Part shown: piece after piece, positions 36,614 to 45,142 of the stretch
Position numbering within the stretch: position 1 is the stretch's first letter
How the letters are laid out: every line of letters begins with the position of its first letter
Origin: Bacteroidales bacterium
GTDB taxonomy: Bacteria > Bacteroidota > Bacteroidia > Bacteroidales > UBA10428
Direction: 5' to 3'
DNA length: 64,000 bases
Assembly (NCBI GenBank): GCA_016934395.1
Contig: JAFGSZ010000020.1
Location: forward strand, 25,480 to 89,479
Position numbers and translations under genes: made by a program
The notes under the pieces: generated by a model
What the model was told of the DNA's origin: nothing
Databases searched by the model: none
What the model saw: the letters and a program-made list of their open reading frames with translations, nothing else

Positions 36614-38419
36614 ATGAATTGGCAATTCATTAAATATCAACTAAAGGCAGGATTAATTTGTATTCTGATTTGTTTTTCTTTTAAAGGATTTTCACAAACC
36701 GAAAAAGAAAACAAACAGAATTTTTTATATGGCGAATATTATTTTAAAAAAGGATATTTACCAGCTGCACTCGATTTTTATCTTTTTGTCAATAAATCAA
36801 ATCCTGAAAATGCCAATGTAAACTATCGTATTGGTGAGTGTTATTTTGGTTTAAAAGGTAAAGAGAAATTGGCAATACCTTATTTTGAAGCCGCAGTAAA
36901 AAATATAAATCCTAAATATGTAGAAGGCAAGTATAAAAAAACCGAAGCTCCGCCTGAAGCCTGGCTGGAACTTGCTAATGCATATCATTGGGACCAGCAG
37001 CTCGAAAAAGCATTAATGGCCTATAACGAATATAAAAATTGGATAAAGAGGGATAAAAAGAAACTGGAAGAAACCGATCGCAAAATTCAGCAATTGGAGA
37101 CTGCACGCAAATACATTATTAATCCATTAAATATTCGAAAAGTAAACCTGGGGGAAAAAATAAATACCCGTTTTACAGATTATAACCCGGTTATTTCGGG
37201 CGATAAATCAACTATGGTTTATACGTCATTTTGGGAATCGGTTGACCGGATTTTTATGTCAAAAAGAATTGATGGGGAATGGTCGGCATGGGTTGATATT
37301 AGTAAAGAAATAGGATCGGAAGGCGATTGCTATTCAGCCGCTTTATCCTATGATGGTAAAGAATTGTATATAATACAGCTTGGGATATTCGATGGTGATA
37401 TTTTTGTAAGCAAAAGTAGTAAACGGGGTAAATGGTCGCGCATGGAACTGTTGGAAGGTAAGGTGAATTCTGATAAACAGGAAACCGGGGTAAGTATTTC
37501 ACCTGACGGAAAGGTGCTTTATTTTTGCAGTAACCGAAACGGAGGCGAAGGAGAATTTGACATATACCGGGCCACTCGCAAAAATGGAATATGGGACGAT
37601 GTTGAAAATTTGGGCCCTGTTATCAATACACCGTACAACGAAAAATCACCTTTTATAATGGACGATGGCAAAACCTTATATTTTTCTTCAGAAGGATTTG
37701 AAAATATGGGTGGATCTGATGTATTTTTTTCTGTACTTAATGAAAATAATAGATGGTCTGCTCCGCAAAATGTTGGATATCCTGTTAGTACCACCAGGGA
37801 TGATGATTTTATCCTGGCTTTCGACGAGGGTAAAACGTTATATTTTTCAAGGGACTTTGATGATGGATTTGGAAGAAATGATATTTACAGTGTTCAAATA
37901 TTACCTCCTGAAGAAAAAACCGCAGAACTGTCAGTTCAGCCCATAAACGAGATTATGGAAGACAATTATCAAACAAATACAGCCATAACTGCAACCGAAG
38001 ATATTGATTTACAAATTCCCATTCAGGAAAATGTTCCTGAAAAAGTGGAAGAAACCGATTTTAGTGAAAATTTAGCATCAAATGAATTTGAAAATGAACA
38101 GGCAGCTATTTCGCAAAATGAACAATCAGATATTATAAAAGATGAACAACCTGCAATAACACAAAATAAAATTCTACAAGATAATAAAGGAGTTCCATTA
38201 TATACCATTCAAATTATAGCTTTAAAAAATCCAGTAAATACAAGTTATTTCAGAAATTTAAAGAATGTAAAAATTTCGAGAGGGGATGATGGATTTCACC
38301 GCTATACATATGGCGAATACCCGGGTTACTCAATTGCCGAAACGGAGTTGCTGAAGGTTAGAAAACTGGGATATCCCAATGCTTTTATACGAAAAGTGGA
38401 ATCGGTGCAGAACTATTAA
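36614..38419 (+). CDS. TPR/PD40 envelope protein with C-terminal SPOR-like domain
   Basis: 601 residues. Signal peptide (about 1-28, ending FKGFSQ), a TPR-like region, a PD40 propeller ('KVLYFCSNRNGGEGEFDIY', 'KTLYFSSEGFENMGGSDVFF'), a Glu/Asn/Gln-rich linker (about 435-525) and a SPOR-like domain from about residue 528 (LYTIQIIALKNPVN ... FHRYTYGEYPGYSIAE). SPOR domains bind denuded glycan strands in peptidoglycan. Fifth and last paralogue; the acetyltransferase gene starts 13 bases later. Confidence 0.82.
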   Translation: MNWQFIKYQLKAGLICILICFSFKGFSQTEKENKQNFLYGEYYFKKGYLPAALDFYLFVNKSNPENANVNYRIGECYFGLKGKEKLAIPYFEAAVKNINPKYVEGKYKKTEAPPEAWLELANAYHWDQQLEKALMAYNEYKNWIKRDKKKLEETDRKIQQLETARKYIINPLNIRKVNLGEKINTRFTDYNPVISGDKSTMVYTSFWESVDRIFMSKRIDGEWSAWVDISKEIGSEGDCYSAALSYDGKELYIIQLGIFDGDIFVSKSSKRGKWSRMELLEGKVNSDKQETGVSISPDGKVLYFCSNRNGGEGEFDIYRATRKNGIWDDVENLGPVINTPYNEKSPFIMDDGKTLYFSSEGFENMGGSDVFFSVLNENNRWSAPQNVGYPVSTTRDDDFILAFDEGKTLYFSRDFDDGFGRNDIYSVQILPPEEKTAELSVQPINEIMEDNYQTNTAITATEDIDLQIPIQENVPEKVEETDFSENLASNEFENEQAAISQNEQSDIIKDEQPAITQNKILQDNKGVPLYTIQIIALKNPVNTSYFRNLKNVKISRGDDGFHRYTYGEYPGYSIAETELLKVRKLGYPNAFIRKVESVQNY

Positions 38420-38432
38420 AATTATAAAGAAA

Positions 38433-38972
38433 ATGCCTGAGAGAATTCAATTACGCGCTCTTGAACCCGAAGATTTGGATTTGTTATATAAATGGGAAAA
38501 TGATACAAGAATCTGGACGGTGAGTAATACTATAGCGCCATTTTCAAGGTTTGTTATTAAAAAATACCTGGAAAATTCTCATCTGGATATATATCAAACC
38601 CGGCAATTACGATTAATGATTGATCTTTATTTATCAGCTGACAAACCGGTAACCATTGGAGCTATTGATCTTTTTGATTTTGATCCTTTTCATAACCGGG
38701 CAGGTGTCGGGATTTTGATTGCCGAGTATGAATACCAGGGCAAAGGGTATGCATCCCTGGCGTTAAATGAATTAATAGAATATGCATTTTCCCTGCTGCA
38801 TCTTCATCAGTTATACTGTAATGTTCTTACAGATAATAAAACAAGTTTGAAGTTATTTATTAATCATGGTTTCCGTAAAGTAGGAATTAAAAAAGAATGG
38901 ATTAAGACTACCGGTACCTATAAAGATGAATATACGCTGCAACTTATTAATAACAAAAACAAACCTGCTTAA
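38433..38972 (+). CDS. GNAT acetyltransferase, RimJ/RimL-SpeG type
   Basis: 179 residues from the ATG at 38433; the frame is open upstream into the PD40 gene, but family members start at 'MPERIQLRALEPEDLDLLYKWEN'. It acetylates an amino group using acetyl-CoA. The acetyl-CoA loop is 'EYEYQGKGYASLAL' and the late 'LFINHGFRKVGIKKEW' is typical. The substrate is unknown. Its position 13 bases after the last PD40 gene suggests co-transcription, perhaps by chance. Confidence 0.85.
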   Translation: MPERIQLRALEPEDLDLLYKWENDTRIWTVSNTIAPFSRFVIKKYLENSHLDIYQTRQLRLMIDLYLSADKPVTIGAIDLFDFDPFHNRAGVGILIAEYEYQGKGYASLALNELIEYAFSLLHLHQLYCNVLTDNKTSLKLFINHGFRKVGIKKEWIKTTGTYKDEYTLQLINNKNKPA

Positions 38973-39331
38973 ATAGTAAACGGAATACACATCAGCCTCC
39001 TCCTTAAGAGTTTTATTCTCAAAAAAAAATTCTAAAAGCTTGTTGCTAAGCTGGAATAAACATATGTTCATTTTATGTCCATTAACTTTCAGAAACTTAC
39101 AAAAGATTTATGTTATTATATAAAATTATAGTATAATTGCGTTTTTTTAATTTATAAGATTATAAAATCCAGGCTTTTAATAGGATGATTTTTTAACAAA
39201 CAGGGTAGTCGCCTTCGATTTTAATCGTCAGGTTTATTTTTTGTTAATTATTAAACTTGAATATTGATAAAGTATTTTATACTTTAACATATTAATATAT
39301 TTTATACCTATTTGAATTTGATCCTGTTGGA
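38973..39331 (+). other. AT-rich intergenic region
   Basis: 359 bases without a gene. I found no RNA gene and no consensus TAnnTTTG box. It probably contains the promoter of the SPOR-repeat/Wza/Wzc genes. TACTTTAA at 39280-39287 is only a weak match. Confidence 0.4.
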
Positions 39332-41260
39332 GTGAACAAAACTATTAAATACATACCGGGTAAGGCTCTCACGTATATTTTCTTTCTTTTCTTACTTTCT
39401 AATCCTATACTGGTTTCGAATGGACAGTATGCTGATATTTCATCAATATTTGATGTTTCAGATACTAAAAAGATAGAGAAAGCCGATAAAATGATCCAGG
39501 ACGCAGATAATATCACTGCTGAAGTAAATGAAATTAATCTTGAAATCCTTTCCTTACAAAATAATTTTGAACTTGATGAAAAAACAGTACAAAAAAAGAT
39601 CAGCAAATTAGAAGATAAATCTGTAAGTAAACAATTTGAGGCTGCTCTTAATTACCAAAATGCAAATGAGATTAAGTACAAAATTTATAGTGCATATGCA
39701 AAAAAATTCCGCGAAAGCAATGATAATGACAATACTGATTATGTAAACTATGTGTTGATAGAAGAGCAAGCAAGTGAGTTTTATAATCAGGCAGCTGATA
39801 AAAGGAAAAAATTAGCCAGAATAAAAGATAATACTTCCAAATTGGCCTCCATCAGTGAAATTCAGGAACTTGAAAACAATGCATTAGAAAAACTAAGTTC
39901 TGTGCTTTCAATATATTATGGTGTAAGCTCAGCAATATCTTATCCTGAGCCGGTAACCCGGGATATACCACAGAATAATATTGAGGAACAGGAAATCTAT
40001 TACCCCGAAGCACAAGCAGAAGTAACTGAAAATTATTACACGCCGCCAGAAGTAAGTCAGCCAGAAAGTACAACCGGTGATATCCGGCTTAACGAAAACC
40101 AGATACAAAAGTATCAGCGATATGCTGACGACCCTTCCATTCCGGAACCTATAGTTATTAATAAGGACGGAGTTGGAGATATTACCAGCTTTGAGAAAGA
40201 TCGGATAAAAGACTTGTGGCTTGCCTACCAGGGAGATACAACCACTGTGGGTGTCAGAGAAACAGAATTACTTGCAGAAGAGTTGTATGAACCTGTACCT
40301 GAAGCGGTCGCAATATCAGAAGAAGAACATGAAGGGGCATACGAAGAAGAAATTGCAGTTGTTGAAGGTGAGGTGGACGAAAACCTGATACCCGCGGATG
40401 AAACAGTAATTTACAGGGTACAGTTAGCAGCTGATAAAACTAAATTGTCTCAGGGGATGTTGCAAAAGTTATATTATGGCAACAAAAACATTGAAATGAT
40501 CAACGAAGGAGGTTGGTTTAAATATTCGGTGGGTAATTTTGATACCTATAAGGATGCAGATGTTTTCAGAAAAAATGCAGGACTTAAAGAAGCATTTATT
40601 GTAGCTTATAGAAAAGGCACACGATTTATTCCAGGGATTGCGGCTATAGAAAAAGAGCAGGTAACTGCAGAGAGTATTACCCAAACCATTTTACCACAGG
40701 AATTGTCATTTTATGTGCAAATAGCAGCCAGTCGTCTGCCATTAAGAAAAGAAACATTGTATGCTTTTTATAAAGGTGATTATCCTGTGGAAGTGATGGT
40801 GGAGGATGGATGGTACAAATACCGTATTGGAACATTTTGCCTGTATTCAAATGCCGTGAAAGTAAGAAATATTACGCCGGTTAGAGGGATATTTATTATT
40901 GCTTATGAACAGGGTATTAAGCAAAAACTTTCTGATGCAATAAATAAATCAACTCGTGTAGAAAATGATTTGCGTTCGGGAAGAATCCTGAATACATTAA
41001 AAGAGGTTTATTTTTCTGTCCAGATTGCTGCTACAAAATCACCCTTGTCTGAAACTGCATTGCAAAAAATTTATAACGGAGACCTGCCCGTGACTTTAGT
41101 AATTGAGGACAGCTGGTATAAATACCAGATAAAAGCAGGGAATACCTATGAACAGGCACAACTAATAAAAGCTTCAAGTAATGTGGAAAGAAGCTTTATT
41201 GTAGCTTATAAACATGGGAAAAAAATGGAGTTATATCGCGCAATACGCGAATCAAGATAG
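39332..41260 (+). CDS. Exported coiled-coil protein with three SPOR-like repeats
   Basis: 642 residues, starting at a GTG (39332). No ATG lies before the signal peptide (hydrophobic core TYIFFLFLLSNPILVS), so the GTG start is likely. Residues ~35-190 are charged and helical, probably coiled coil. An acidic linker follows. Three SPOR-like repeats of about 72 residues start near 359, 459 and 559. Each has a strand ending VQ(L/I)AA, a central 'GW(F/Y)KY' or 'SWYKY', and an end resembling 'FIVAY'. The SPOR fold suggests peptidoglycan binding, as in the last PD40 protein. The Wza-like gene follows 34 bases later, linking it to polysaccharide export. No known family name can be given. Confidence 0.78.
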   Translation: MNKTIKYIPGKALTYIFFLFLLSNPILVSNGQYADISSIFDVSDTKKIEKADKMIQDADNITAEVNEINLEILSLQNNFELDEKTVQKKISKLEDKSVSKQFEAALNYQNANEIKYKIYSAYAKKFRESNDNDNTDYVNYVLIEEQASEFYNQAADKRKKLARIKDNTSKLASISEIQELENNALEKLSSVLSIYYGVSSAISYPEPVTRDIPQNNIEEQEIYYPEAQAEVTENYYTPPEVSQPESTTGDIRLNENQIQKYQRYADDPSIPEPIVINKDGVGDITSFEKDRIKDLWLAYQGDTTTVGVRETELLAEELYEPVPEAVAISEEEHEGAYEEEIAVVEGEVDENLIPADETVIYRVQLAADKTKLSQGMLQKLYYGNKNIEMINEGGWFKYSVGNFDTYKDADVFRKNAGLKEAFIVAYRKGTRFIPGIAAIEKEQVTAESITQTILPQELSFYVQIAASRLPLRKETLYAFYKGDYPVEVMVEDGWYKYRIGTFCLYSNAVKVRNITPVRGIFIIAYEQGIKQKLSDAINKSTRVENDLRSGRILNTLKEVYFSVQIAATKSPLSETALQKIYNGDLPVTLVIEDSWYKYQIKAGNTYEQAQLIKASSNVERSFIVAYKHGKKMELYRAIRESR

Positions 41261-41294
41261 AAATATTGGATTATTTAAATTAAAATATGTGGCT

Positions 41295-42077
41295 ATGAAA
41301 ATAAAAGTTCGATCAATTTTTAAACTAATTATGGGATTGTTTTTGGCAGCCTCAGTACTTTTATCTTCGTCGTGTGTTTCACAACGAAAAGTAAAATTAT
41401 TGCAGGAAAAATCAAAACAGCCTACTACCCAATTTGAAAACACCAAAACAAGTACCTATAAGGTAAAAGTGGGTGATCATCTTTATATAAGGGTTTATAG
41501 CGTTGATCCGAAAACCAGCAAATTTTTTCAAACAGACTTTCCGTATTTAATGAATTCAACCTATCAGTATTTAAATACATATCTTGTTGATGAATTTGGT
41601 TTTATCAATTTTTCGTTCATCGATAAATTGTATGTAAAGGGGCTTTCGGTGCTGGAAGTAAAAGATTTAATTCAGAAAACCCTTGATGAATATTTTAAAG
41701 AAACCACAGTATATATAAAACTTGTTAATTTTCAGGTTGCTGTGCTTGGAGAAGTTAATTCTCCCGGAAATTTCACCATTGAGCAGGATCAGATTAATAT
41801 ATTCCAGGCTCTTGGATTAGCCGGAGGGGTTACGGATTATGGAAATTATAAAAAAGTAAAAATAGTAAGACAATCTCAAACGGGTTCCATCATTGAAATT
41901 GTTGATCTTACAGAAACTAAAATACTGGAATCGCCCTATTATTATCTTATGCCAAACGACATGGTGTATATCGAACCCAGAAATGCAAAATCATGGGCGC
42001 CTTCACAATTTCAGTATGGTACATTGGTCGCATTTATTTCAACTATTTTATTGGGATATACTATCTTTGCTCCCTGA
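41295..42077 (+). CDS. Wza-type polysaccharide export lipoprotein
   Basis: 260 residues from the ATG at 41295, chosen because it starts a lipoprotein signal peptide with the lipobox LSSSC (Cys27). It contains the polysaccharide export (Poly_export) domain (TYKVKVGDHLYIRV; GFINFSFIDKLYVKGLSVLEVK) and a SLBB-like domain (VLGEVNSPGNFTI; GGVTDYGNYKKVKIVR). A C-terminal hydrophobic segment (about 243-259) could form the outer-membrane helix. Paired with the Wzc-type kinase 56 bases downstream, as is usual. Confidence 0.92.
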   Translation: MKIKVRSIFKLIMGLFLAASVLLSSSCVSQRKVKLLQEKSKQPTTQFENTKTSTYKVKVGDHLYIRVYSVDPKTSKFFQTDFPYLMNSTYQYLNTYLVDEFGFINFSFIDKLYVKGLSVLEVKDLIQKTLDEYFKETTVYIKLVNFQVAVLGEVNSPGNFTIEQDQINIFQALGLAGGVTDYGNYKKVKIVRQSQTGSIIEIVDLTETKILESPYYYLMPNDMVYIEPRNAKSWAPSQFQYGTLVAFISTILLGYTIFAP

Positions 42078-42133
42078 TAAAGTATTTTTCATTTTTTCAT
42101 AGGGATTGAACTTAAAGACAGAGGAATTATATT

Positions 42134-44542
42134 ATGGAAGACCGGTTACCTTATGATGAAATGGATGAGCCAATTGATATTAAGGCTTTTTTAATAAAAG
42201 TATTACGAAATTGGCATCTGTTTGTTTTTTCAGTTTTTATAGCACTTTTTATAGCCACCGTTATTAATAAATTTTCCGTTCCGATATACCGTGTTAACTC
42301 ATGGATTTTAATTCGGGACGAGGAGAACCCGCTTGCGCAGCAAACCATGTTAAGCACCCCCCTGCTGGGGAATCCGTATAAAATAGAAAACGAAATAGGT
42401 GTATTGCGGTCAAAGGCGCTTACCAGTCGCGCAATTGACAACCTTAATCTGGAGGTAAATTATTATGTCGAAAGCAGGTTTAAATCCATCGATATTTATC
42501 ATCATTCTCCATTTTTAGTTTCTTATGATTCCCTTTTTCTGCAGCCGCTGGGAGTTAAATTTTATGTGAATATTATTTCAGACAGTTTGATCAATGTTCA
42601 GGCAAAAGCCGAAAATGTAGCCTTGTATGATTATAGCCGGAGAACTGTGGTACAATATCTTGAATATTTTGAGTTTCATGATACTGTGGGATTTGGTGAA
42701 ATTTCCGGTAATCAGTATTGCCGGTTTATATTTATACCTGATTTTTTGAACTTTCAGCACCGATCCGGAAACAAGTATTCTTTTTCATTTAATTCATATG
42801 CATCTCTTATCAACAGGTACCGGGCGCTTGATATTGTTTCTTTAAAAAATTCTTCAATTATTCAGCTTTCCATTAAAGATGAAAATGTAAGCAAAGCAGC
42901 AGATGTTCTTAATGAAATATCTGCAGCTTATCTGGATAAGGGTATTGAAAGAAAAAATAAAATGGCCACGGCAACGGTACAGTTTATTGATCGTCAGTTA
43001 ACGGATATTTCCGATTCTTTAAAAACATCTGAAGATAAGCTTGAAACCTTTCGGGTTTCCAATAAGGTGCTGGATTTTGATTTACAGGCCAAGCAGGTGT
43101 ATTCAAAAATGGAAGATTTACAGTCGCGTAAGGCCGAATTAATGGTAGAATCGAGATATTATAATTATTTAAAAGACTACCTCGAGAAGAATAATGATGT
43201 TGGCGATTTAATTGCACCCTCATCCATGGATATCAATGATCCGCTGCTTAACAATTTGATTTTTGAACTCACACGACTTTATACAGAAAGAACCCAATTT
43301 TCTTATAATTCCATAAAAGATAATCCTTACCTGAGTTCACTCGAGTTACAGATTAAGGATACAAAATCCAAACTGCTTGAAAATATAGCCAACATTATAC
43401 ATACTTCTACTATTTCTATTGATGAAATCGATCAGCAAATAAATACTATTGAGGAACGGATGCAGAAAATGCCGCAGAATCAAAGAGAATTATTAAAGAT
43501 TGAAAGAAAATTTAAACTGAACGATGCCCTGTTCACGTTTTTACTTACCAAGCGGTCTGAAGTTCAGATATCCAAGGCTTCTAATCTGCCTTCGAATGAA
43601 ATTCTCGACCAGGCTTCTCCTGATGAATATGCAGTGGTTTATCCCAATAAGCGGTTAAATTATATAATTTCTTTATTGCTTGGTTTGTTTATCCCGGCAG
43701 GATTTATTTATTTACGCGACTTTTTCCGCGATAAAATTGATAATAAAAACGATATCCAGAAATCTACAGATTATCTTATTCTTGGACAAATTCTGCATAA
43801 CAGAAATAAAAATGCCAACGTATTGCAACATAATCCAAATTCGCTGGTATCGGAATCTTTCCGTTCACTGCGTACCAACCTTCAGTTTGTTATTAAAAAT
43901 ACCTCTAATACTATTCTCGTAAGTTCGGTGGTAACCGGAGAAGGTAAAAGTTATACTTCCATTAACCTGGCAACTGTTTATGCACTAAACAAAAAATCAG
44001 TGCTCCTGGTAGATTTTGACCTGAGGAAATCAAATATTAAAGAGTATCTGAAAATTGAGACAGACCTGGGATTAAGTTCTTTTTTAAGCCATAACAATGA
44101 ATTGGAACAAGTTATTGTTAAAACTGAAAATAAATTTCTGGATGTGGTACCGGCCGGAATTATTCCTCCAAATCCTACTGAACTGATATCTTCTGAAAGA
44201 ACCGGTCAATTTTTTAATCGTATTAAAAAGCTGTACGATTATGTTATTATTGATTCTCCGCCTGTGGGTATGGTATCCGATGCCTTATTGCTGATCCCGT
44301 ATTGCGACATTAATTTGTTTGTTGTACGGCATGGTTTTACGCCTAAAAGCATGTTTGTATCTATTATGGATGATTTGAAGAAACGAAAAATCGAAAATAA
44401 TTATTTAGTGATAAACGATTTAAAAAGCACAAATAATGGTTATGGCTACGGCTACGGTTATGGATATGGTTATGGCTACGGGCATAAACAGGAAAAAAAG
44501 ACTTTTACCGAAAAGATAGGATCGGTTTTCTCCAAAAACTAG
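42134..44542 (+). CDS. Wzc-type tyrosine autokinase for polysaccharide export
   Basis: 802 residues. A Wzz domain with membrane helices at about 28-46 and 508-527 encloses a large periplasmic coiled-coil region. The cytoplasmic BY-kinase domain carries Walker A (TGEGKSYTS, Lys605), Walker A' (LLVDFDLRK, Asp627/Asp629) and Walker B (VIIDSPPVG, Asp707). The tyrosine tail is exceptional: seven consecutive Gly-Tyr pairs at 769-782, followed by GHK and a short basic end. Tail tyrosines are the autophosphorylation sites that control chain assembly in this family. There is no wzx, wzy or glycosyltransferase cluster beside it. Confidence 0.93.
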   Translation: MEDRLPYDEMDEPIDIKAFLIKVLRNWHLFVFSVFIALFIATVINKFSVPIYRVNSWILIRDEENPLAQQTMLSTPLLGNPYKIENEIGVLRSKALTSRAIDNLNLEVNYYVESRFKSIDIYHHSPFLVSYDSLFLQPLGVKFYVNIISDSLINVQAKAENVALYDYSRRTVVQYLEYFEFHDTVGFGEISGNQYCRFIFIPDFLNFQHRSGNKYSFSFNSYASLINRYRALDIVSLKNSSIIQLSIKDENVSKAADVLNEISAAYLDKGIERKNKMATATVQFIDRQLTDISDSLKTSEDKLETFRVSNKVLDFDLQAKQVYSKMEDLQSRKAELMVESRYYNYLKDYLEKNNDVGDLIAPSSMDINDPLLNNLIFELTRLYTERTQFSYNSIKDNPYLSSLELQIKDTKSKLLENIANIIHTSTISIDEIDQQINTIEERMQKMPQNQRELLKIERKFKLNDALFTFLLTKRSEVQISKASNLPSNEILDQASPDEYAVVYPNKRLNYIISLLLGLFIPAGFIYLRDFFRDKIDNKNDIQKSTDYLILGQILHNRNKNANVLQHNPNSLVSESFRSLRTNLQFVIKNTSNTILVSSVVTGEGKSYTSINLATVYALNKKSVLLVDFDLRKSNIKEYLKIETDLGLSSFLSHNNELEQVIVKTENKFLDVVPAGIIPPNPTELISSERTGQFFNRIKKLYDYVIIDSPPVGMVSDALLLIPYCDINLFVVRHGFTPKSMFVSIMDDLKKRKIENNYLVINDLKSTNNGYGYGYGYGYGYGYGHKQEKKTFTEKIGSVFSKN
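44438..44482 (+). repeat. GGY-TAY tandem repeat encoding (Gly-Tyr)7
   Basis: Seven near-identical 6-base units (GGN TAY) plus a final GGG encode the tyrosine tail of the Wzc-like kinase. The units differ only at wobble positions, a mixture of GGT/GGC/GGA and TAT/TAC. This repeat could change in length by slippage without shifting the frame. Confidence 0.9.
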
Positions 44543-44544
44543 GC

Positions 44545-45009
44545 TCAGGGTTTCTGAATTTCAAGTTCATTATATTCCGGAATATGATCCATAAATAACA
44601 GTTTATTATTTTTTGTATCGATCAATGCACAATAATGGGTAAGTCCGTTGGTTATCATCAGGTAAAGTACCTGAAATTCCAGGTTATACCGGCTTACCTG
44701 ATCGAAAGTTTTTTGAGAAACCTTTACCTGTGGGGCTTTACATTCTACCAGCACAATCGCATTCCCCAGCCTGTTATACACCACGATATCGCTTCTTTTG
44801 GAAAGTCGGTTGATTTTAAATTCTTTTTCAAAAACAATGAGCGCTGAAGGATAATTTTTTTCATGAATTAAATAGTTCACAAAATTCTGTCTCACCCATT
44901 CTTCCGGGGTAAGCAGCAAGTATTTTTTCCGTATTTCATCAAAAATATAGGGTTTGTTTTCTTTATAACGTATCTGAAAACTATATTCGGGAAGATTTAA
45001 TTTTTCCAT
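44545..45009 (-). CDS. HsdR N-terminal-type nuclease-fold protein
   Basis: 154 residues from the ATG at 45009; longer starts are open but relatives begin near 'MEKLNLPEYSFQIRYK'. A PD-(D/E)xK nuclease core is visible: 'RSDIVVYNRLGNAIVLVECKAP'-like order, with Asp in RSDIVVY and the ECK motif. The domain is the one at the start of type I restriction R subunits, but there is no helicase part and no HsdM/S gene. In Bacteroidota such a stand-alone gene is typically found beside holA, as here (divergent). A role in DNA maintenance is a guess. It converges with the wzc gene, leaving 2 bases between stops. Confidence 0.85.
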   Translation of the reverse strand: MEKLNLPEYSFQIRYKENKPYIFDEIRKKYLLLTPEEWVRQNFVNYLIHEKNYPSALIVFEKEFKINRLSKRSDIVVYNRLGNAIVLVECKAPQVKVSQKTFDQVSRYNLEFQVLYLMITNGLTHYCALIDTKNNKLLFMDHIPEYNELEIQKP

Positions 45010-45034
45010 CTGTTGGAACTTATAAAGTATTGTG

Positions 45035-45042
45035 CAAAGTAA
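45035..45042 (-). promoter_or_regulatory. Near-consensus -7 promoter box, minus strand
   Basis: Read on the minus strand this is TTACTTTG, 7 of 8 to TAnnTTTG, 25 bases before the ATG of the HsdR_N gene. Confidence 0.4.
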
Positions 45043-45115
45043 AAAATTCAACCGGATGATTTATAATTTCCTTCCCGATTTTAACTAAAATATTAGTATA
45101 TTCAATGGATCGGCT

Positions 45116-45123
45116 TATTTTTG
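45116..45123 (+). promoter_or_regulatory. Bacteroidota -7 promoter box for holA
   Basis: TATTTTTG matches TAnnTTTG, 19 bases before the holA ATG and divergent from the HsdR_N gene. Confidence 0.6.
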
Positions 45124-45142
45124 TTTTCTGAAAAATATAAGC

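Noticed and set aside
44545..45009. Restriction-modification system
   Set aside because: The HsdR_N domain stands alone, without helicase, methylase or specificity genes. The gene lies beside holA as in many Bacteroidota, so a housekeeping role is more likely.
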